Positions 61,014-64,000 of a stretch of 64,000 nucleotides of DNA are shown here, piece by piece (the first letter of the stretch is position 1; each line of letters opens with the position of its first letter). The translations under genes were made by a program, and so were the position numbers. Below the pieces are notes generated by a model that made no database searches, had not been told where the DNA came from, and saw only the letters and a list, made by a program, of their open reading frames with translations. This DNA is from Candidatus Aminicenantes bacterium UBA6228 (GTDB lineage: Bacteria; Acidobacteriota; Aminicenantia; Aminicenantales; Saccharicenantaceae): contig DJWO01000002.1 in the NCBI GenBank assembly GCA_002441005.1, positions 62,538 to 126,537 of the forward strand, in the 5' to 3' direction.

Positions 61014-61628
61014 TTATCTCGCAAAAATGCACTGCGCCTGGGGATGAATAAAATCTGTCTTGTCTGAAATAAATACCGGAGGATAAAAGAACTCAAAAAT
61101 CAAAGAAGAATATATTTTTCTTATTTCATATTCAATATCTAAAAGCTGGTCCATTAAACTACCATCATACCGATCTGAAGTAATTAGAATATAAACCTGA
61201 ATTTCTTCTCTAAATTTTTGAGCGTAAATAGATTTAACTTTTCTAATCTTGGCATAATTCGCGGCAATTCTGAGAAGGGCAGCTTGCTCTAAATCTTCCT
61301 TCTCTAATTCCATAATATATGACATTAAACCAAGAATTGCCTCCAGATTATCATAATAACTTCTAATCTCTTTTGTCCTAGTCTTAGATAGGGGGAAAAT
61401 CGATGAGGCTATAAACACGCCAGGGTCTGTATAATCGCTCCTCGCCACGATTTTCTCAAGCAGTCTCTCGAATTCTCTAAAAACGAATTCACGAAGGCTA
61501 TATCTATATTCTTTATCTCGCCAGGGTATTGCATAGCTTTTTGTTTCCCCACCCGGGCAAAGAGTATTATAACTATTCCCTGGCCAAATTAAATCTGTTC
61601 CTGTATAAACAGTTTGTGCTGTATCCAA
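61014..61628 (-). CDS. unknown protein, second gene of the HEPN-like operon
   Basis: 204 aa, intact. Mixed alpha/beta with a long helical middle (REFVFREFERLLEKIVARSD, LLRIAANYAKIRKVKS) and a hydrophobic end (IYSSLIFEFFYPPVFI). No signal peptide and no recognised motif. It lies two bases after the first gene and two before the third. Richer in Ile, Tyr and Arg than the core genes, with more AT-rich codons, which would fit recent transfer. Confidence 0.6.
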   Translation of the reverse strand: MDTAQTVYTGTDLIWPGNSYNTLCPGGETKSYAIPWRDKEYRYSLREFVFREFERLLEKIVARSDYTDPGVFIASSIFPLSKTRTKEIRSYYDNLEAILGLMSYIMELEKEDLEQAALLRIAANYAKIRKVKSIYAQKFREEIQVYILITSDRYDGSLMDQLLDIEYEIRKIYSSLIFEFFYPPVFISDKTDFIHPQAQCIFAR

Positions 61629-61630
61629 AG

Positions 61631-62338
61631 TTACTCTCCTAATAAACTTAAATGCGACTCTAAAGTGCTTTTCATAATCCTAACGCTCTCTTCTAAAAAG
61701 GCCTGGATTGATTCTTTTTTAAAATCATAAGTATTTTCAGCTAAAGTATTTATGTCTAAAAGAAATGAGATTAATCTATCTTCATGAGGAAGAGATATAT
61801 CATGGGCAGATCTAATCCGTGTCCACTTATTTGCCTCAAAATCAGATAATGTTTCCCTATTCAAGCAATGGATCTCCAATTCACGAGGCCTGGCTATCGG
61901 CGCTTCTTTATTGATATATTTAGACAGAAGATGCTCTGCAGAAGAGCCGCTGTCTAACTCTATAACCCAATGAGTCACAATCGCCAGTCTCGTAACCTTA
62001 GCATTTAGCTCATTTTTTAGATATTGAAACAACGATAAAAAGTTTTCAAAAAGTTCTTCGAAGGAAGAAACATTACTGAATTCATCCTTTTTATATCTTA
62101 ATATAAGATCAACTCTGTTTTTTGATATAGACAAATTGTATGTCTTATCTTTTGAGCTCATTTGAATTCTTGGGATTTCAACAGGAGCATCGTCTGGTAT
62201 AGGCAAGATTACAGGTTCACCATCCAGAACATTTAGGTATTTCTCCCTTATTGTAACTCCTGCCTTTAGCACATCAAAAATAACGATCCCCGGACTAAAC
62301 AGTACTAGTTGAATGCTATCTACCCTTGTATTCATCAT
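61631..62338 (-). CDS. unknown protein, first gene of the HEPN-like operon
   Basis: 235 aa, intact, ATG after AGGAG. An N-terminal beta-rich half (IQLVLFSPGIVIFDVLKAG, PRIQMSSKDKTYNLSISKNR) and a helical C-terminal half. The middle loosely recalls the sporadic TIGR04255 family, but the resemblance is too weak to name it. No membrane segment. It starts a compact three-gene minus-strand operon ending at R2 copy f. Confidence 0.6.
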   Translation of the reverse strand: MMNTRVDSIQLVLFSPGIVIFDVLKAGVTIREKYLNVLDGEPVILPIPDDAPVEIPRIQMSSKDKTYNLSISKNRVDLILRYKKDEFSNVSSFEELFENFLSLFQYLKNELNAKVTRLAIVTHWVIELDSGSSAEHLLSKYINKEAPIARPRELEIHCLNRETLSDFEANKWTRIRSAHDISLPHEDRLISFLLDINTLAENTYDFKKESIQAFLEESVRIMKSTLESHLSLLGE

Positions 62339-62352
62339 AAACTCCTGTTTTT

Positions 62353-62381
62353 ATTATCATATACTCTACTTAAAAAATCAA
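62353..62381 (-). promoter_or_regulatory. candidate promoter for the HEPN-like operon
   Basis: Minus strand TTGATT, 17 bases, GATAAT, with the start about eight bases before the first ATG. Confidence 0.42.
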
Positions 62382-62564
62382 AAAAGCAGATCATTTAGGA
62401 ACCCGCTTAATGATAAGGCTACCCTCTTCTTAAATACGCATTCTGTCAAAGCCATCACTTCCCTTTTATTTTATAAGTATAACATATTGTTCTTCATTTT
62501 TAATAATTCTATTTTAATTTTAAGATAGTGTTTCCAAGCCATAAAGTTTGTCTCGCCCTGGGCA

Positions 62565-62711
62565 TTAAGAATAAATAGCCCCGCCCAATTCTCCCGGCTC
62601 GACCAAAATATGGTTGATTTTCCCATAGACATGAAGCTTAACTAGGCAGTCATCCCTCAAGAAAAAGAAAGGTTGGTTGTGTCGCCTCTTACCATCTGTA
62701 AAAAAATTCAT
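62565..62711 (-). CDS. possible 48-aa small protein
   Basis: ATG 62711 to TAA 62565. The C-terminal half (VKLHVYGKINHILVEPGELG) looks protein-like rather than random. There is no Shine-Dalgarno, and the ATG touches the -35 box of the XRE gene promoter, so it may be a relic or chance. No family recognised. Confidence 0.22.
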   Translation of the reverse strand: MNFFTDGKRRHNQPFFFLRDDCLVKLHVYGKINHILVEPGELGGAIYS

Positions 62712-62740
62712 TTGACAAAACGTTATGTGTGGTATATTCT
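62712..62740 (+). promoter_or_regulatory. promoter for the XRE/ImmA pair
   Basis: TTGACA, 17 bases, TATTCT. The start falls about 19 bases before the ATG, with AAAGGAGAG as ribosome site. Confidence 0.7.
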
Positions 62741-62747
62741 TACCACA
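62728..62747 (+). promoter_or_regulatory. operator-like palindrome centred on the -10 box
   Basis: TGTGGTA, six bases that are exactly the -10 hexamer, TACCACA. A dimeric repressor bound here would block polymerase, which fits autoregulation by the XRE protein encoded next. Confidence 0.65.
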
Positions 62748-62765
62748 TAAAGGAGAGAAAAGGAA

Positions 62766-63125
62766 ATGGTTGCCTTTGGTGAATTTATCAGGGAGCTCAG
62801 GTTAAAGGCGGGGCTGACGCTACGTCATTTTTGTCAGCTGACCGGCTTCGACCCGAGCAACTGGAGCAAAATTGAGCGGGGGCTATTATCGCCCCCAAAA
62901 AGCAAGGCAGTGCTGATAGAAATCGCGCGTGTCCTTAACCTGACCGAAGAATCTGAAGACTACAAGACCTTATTTGATCTGGCCGCCATCGGTCAGATCC
63001 CTGTAGATTTGGTTTCCACCCCCCAGGTGATGGAAAAGCTGCCAGTTTTCTTTAGAACGATAAGAGGCGAAAAGCCGACTCGCCAGGAACTTGAAGATTT
63101 GATTAAAATTCTCGGTGAAGAATAA
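62766..63125 (+). CDS. XRE-family transcriptional regulator
   Basis: 119 aa. Helix-turn-helix of the XRE class (FGEFIRELRLKAGLTLRHFC, FDPSNWSKIERGLLSPP) in residues 3-65, then a small partner-binding tail. Regulators of this type pair with ImmA-like proteases or HigB-like toxins. Its stop (TAA) is followed directly by the ATG of the peptidase gene. It probably binds the palindrome in its promoter. Confidence 0.9.
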   Translation: MVAFGEFIRELRLKAGLTLRHFCQLTGFDPSNWSKIERGLLSPPKSKAVLIEIARVLNLTEESEDYKTLFDLAAIGQIPVDLVSTPQVMEKLPVFFRTIRGEKPTRQELEDLIKILGEE

Positions 63126-63758
63126 ATGTCCGCTTCCAAAAGACCCCCGGCCACCATTACTCCGCCCTGGCTAAGCTTTGACTATATAAGACAGCAAGCA
63201 GACAACTTCAGACAACAATACGTAAAACCTCCAGACCTTGTGCCTGTCCCCATGGAGGATGTAGTCGAGCTCGATTTGAAGTTTCAAATAATCCCAATAA
63301 TTGGCTTACAGGACAGAATAGACGTCGATGGTTTTTTAACTAATAATTTAAAAGCTATCTGTGTTGATTATAATGTATATACGGATGAACGCTGGTCGTC
63401 GCGCTTGCGATTCACGCTGGCTCACGAAGTCGGTCATCTTGTCCTGCATAAAGAACAAATACAACAATGCAGATTTAGAACCCCCGAAGATTGGATCCAT
63501 TTCAGAGAAGACTTCACTGAAGATGATTTAAATTGGTTCGAAGCCCAAGCTTATGAATTTGCCGGAAGACTCCTCGTCCCAAAAGAAGAACTGGAACAGC
63601 AAATAAGATCACGTAGTGATGAGATAAGAACTTTTAAGGAACGTTTTCCGGACAGTCCTGATCTTAACGAGGCTATTTCGCGGGTCATTTGCGGCCATTT
63701 CGGTGTCTCAGATCAGGTAATTTGTAGAAGGATTGCAAAAGAGAAAATCCGCTTATGA
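63126..63758 (+). CDS. ImmA/IrrE-family metallopeptidase
   Basis: 210 aa. M78-type zinc peptidase with HEVGH in FTLAHEVGHLVLHKEQ, and the following helix EAQAYEFAGRLLVPKEELEQ which supplies the third ligand. It likely cleaves the XRE repressor next door or its relative, in response to a stress signal. Second ImmA-type protein within 5 kb, the other being fused to its own XRE domain. Coding appears intact. Confidence 0.93.
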   Translation: MSASKRPPATITPPWLSFDYIRQQADNFRQQYVKPPDLVPVPMEDVVELDLKFQIIPIIGLQDRIDVDGFLTNNLKAICVDYNVYTDERWSSRLRFTLAHEVGHLVLHKEQIQQCRFRTPEDWIHFREDFTEDDLNWFEAQAYEFAGRLLVPKEELEQQIRSRSDEIRTFKERFPDSPDLNEAISRVICGHFGVSDQVICRRIAKEKIRL

Positions 63759-63818
63759 TGATCTAAGGCCGCGGCTGTTGAGCTAATTCAATCTTACAAG
63801 TGAAAGAGAGGTAAGGGA

Positions 63819-64000
63819 ATGGCAGTTGAAATTATTAAAGCAGTGGGCGCATTTATCATAAGCCCTATAATATTCCTTTATGTTTCATTAAAAATAGCAA
63901 AATTTCATTTTGAAAAAGACATGAGAAAGCAATATCTCATTGCAAAGGATAAAACAGCCAACGAAATGCTGACTTCTATGACTGAAATGTTATTAGCCAT
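63819..64000 (+). CDS. membrane-anchored protein, cut by window end
   Basis: First 60 residues only. ATG 63819 after GTAAGGG. One N-terminal hydrophobic helix (about residues 8-27) followed by a charged helix (KFHFEKDMRKQYLIAKDKTA). Not enough to identify a family. Its position just behind the XRE/ImmA pair suggests it could be their regulated partner. Confidence 0.6.
   Translation, partial: MAVEIIKAVGAFIISPIIFLYVSLKIAKFHFEKDMRKQYLIAKDKTANEMLTSMTEMLLA

Larger units (their letters stand above)
62339..62765 (+). other. 427-base intergenic region
   Basis: Lies between two divergent operons. It holds a promoter for each side and an operator-like palindrome. A 48-codon minus-strand frame (62711-62565) is also present. 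The central part is AT-rich with no RNA gene recognised. Confidence 0.6.

Noticed and set aside
1..64000. Frequent CTGGCC/GGCCAG words as DNA-uptake sequences linked to comEC
   Set aside because: They occur mostly in frame with common Leu-Ala codons inside genes and show no extended conserved word, so codon use explains them.
1..64000. tRNA or rRNA genes
   Set aside because: None was recognised on either strand; small structured RNAs cannot be excluded without a covariance search.

Overview
The window reads as chromosome from a Gram-negative, diderm bacterium. It encodes Tol-Pal, three Lpt (LPS export) proteins, outer-membrane lipoproteins and a DUF481 porin-like protein. The mix of a permease-less regulatory PTS, short HprK, RapZ, RpoN, a TolA substitute and REP-like repeats would fit an uncultured Acidobacteriota/Aminicenantes-type lineage. 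That placement is inference; no rRNA or tRNA gene was seen.

Layout. 1-972: truncated TrkH K+ transporter on the minus strand. 1089-6342: tolQ-tolR-tonB/tolA-tolB, pal-cpoB and ssb, then a cupin. 17487-6759 (minus): one compact run recJ-lptC/A-lptB-rpoN-hpf-ptsN-hprK-rapZ-EIIA(Man)-ptsH-ptsI. It joins LPS export, sigma-54, ribosome hibernation and a phosphorelay that has no sugar permease here. 17585-21401: ftsY-ribD-ribE-ribBA. 21445-26438: dtd, rpsT and leuS-lptE-holA. 26625-29477: an ABC importer of the B12/Fe-siderophore type. 29578-38021: membrane and envelope proteins, an M20 hydrolase, comEC, a DUF481 protein and rph. 38085-43335: HD-GYP protein, SPFH/flotillin, and an aminotransferase fused to an HprK/PEPCK-like P-loop domain.

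From about 43.3 kb the region is accessory. It holds a broken AAA ATPase and two tandem amidohydrolases bracketed by direct 119-bp repeats (R1), then plsC. Next comes a GlrK-QseG-GlrR-like (QseEGF) three-gene signalling operon. A TGTC-N10-GACA site and a sigma-54 promoter follow it directly, in front of a small secreted protein gene and an OmpA-like lipoprotein gene. From 54.9 to 60.5 kb, copies of a second repeat (R2, ending in GTGTCCCC) separate an L,D-transpeptidase gene, AbiEi/AbiEii, HicBA, a PIN + XRE-ImmA pair and an unrecognised three-gene operon with a HEPN-like protein. The window ends with a second XRE/ImmA pair under a promoter whose -10 box lies inside a palindrome.

How the parts connect. 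RpoN (11.8-13.2 kb) can serve the GlrR-type activator at 52-53.4 kb. In enterobacteria GlrR and RapZ belong to one glucosamine-6-phosphate circuit, and both are present here, although the visible sigma-54 target is protein-coding. The strongest candidates for undescribed biology are the aminotransferase-kinase fusion, the R2-punctuated cassette array with its terminal HEPN-like operon, and the apparent cross-phylum conservation of the GlrR operator.
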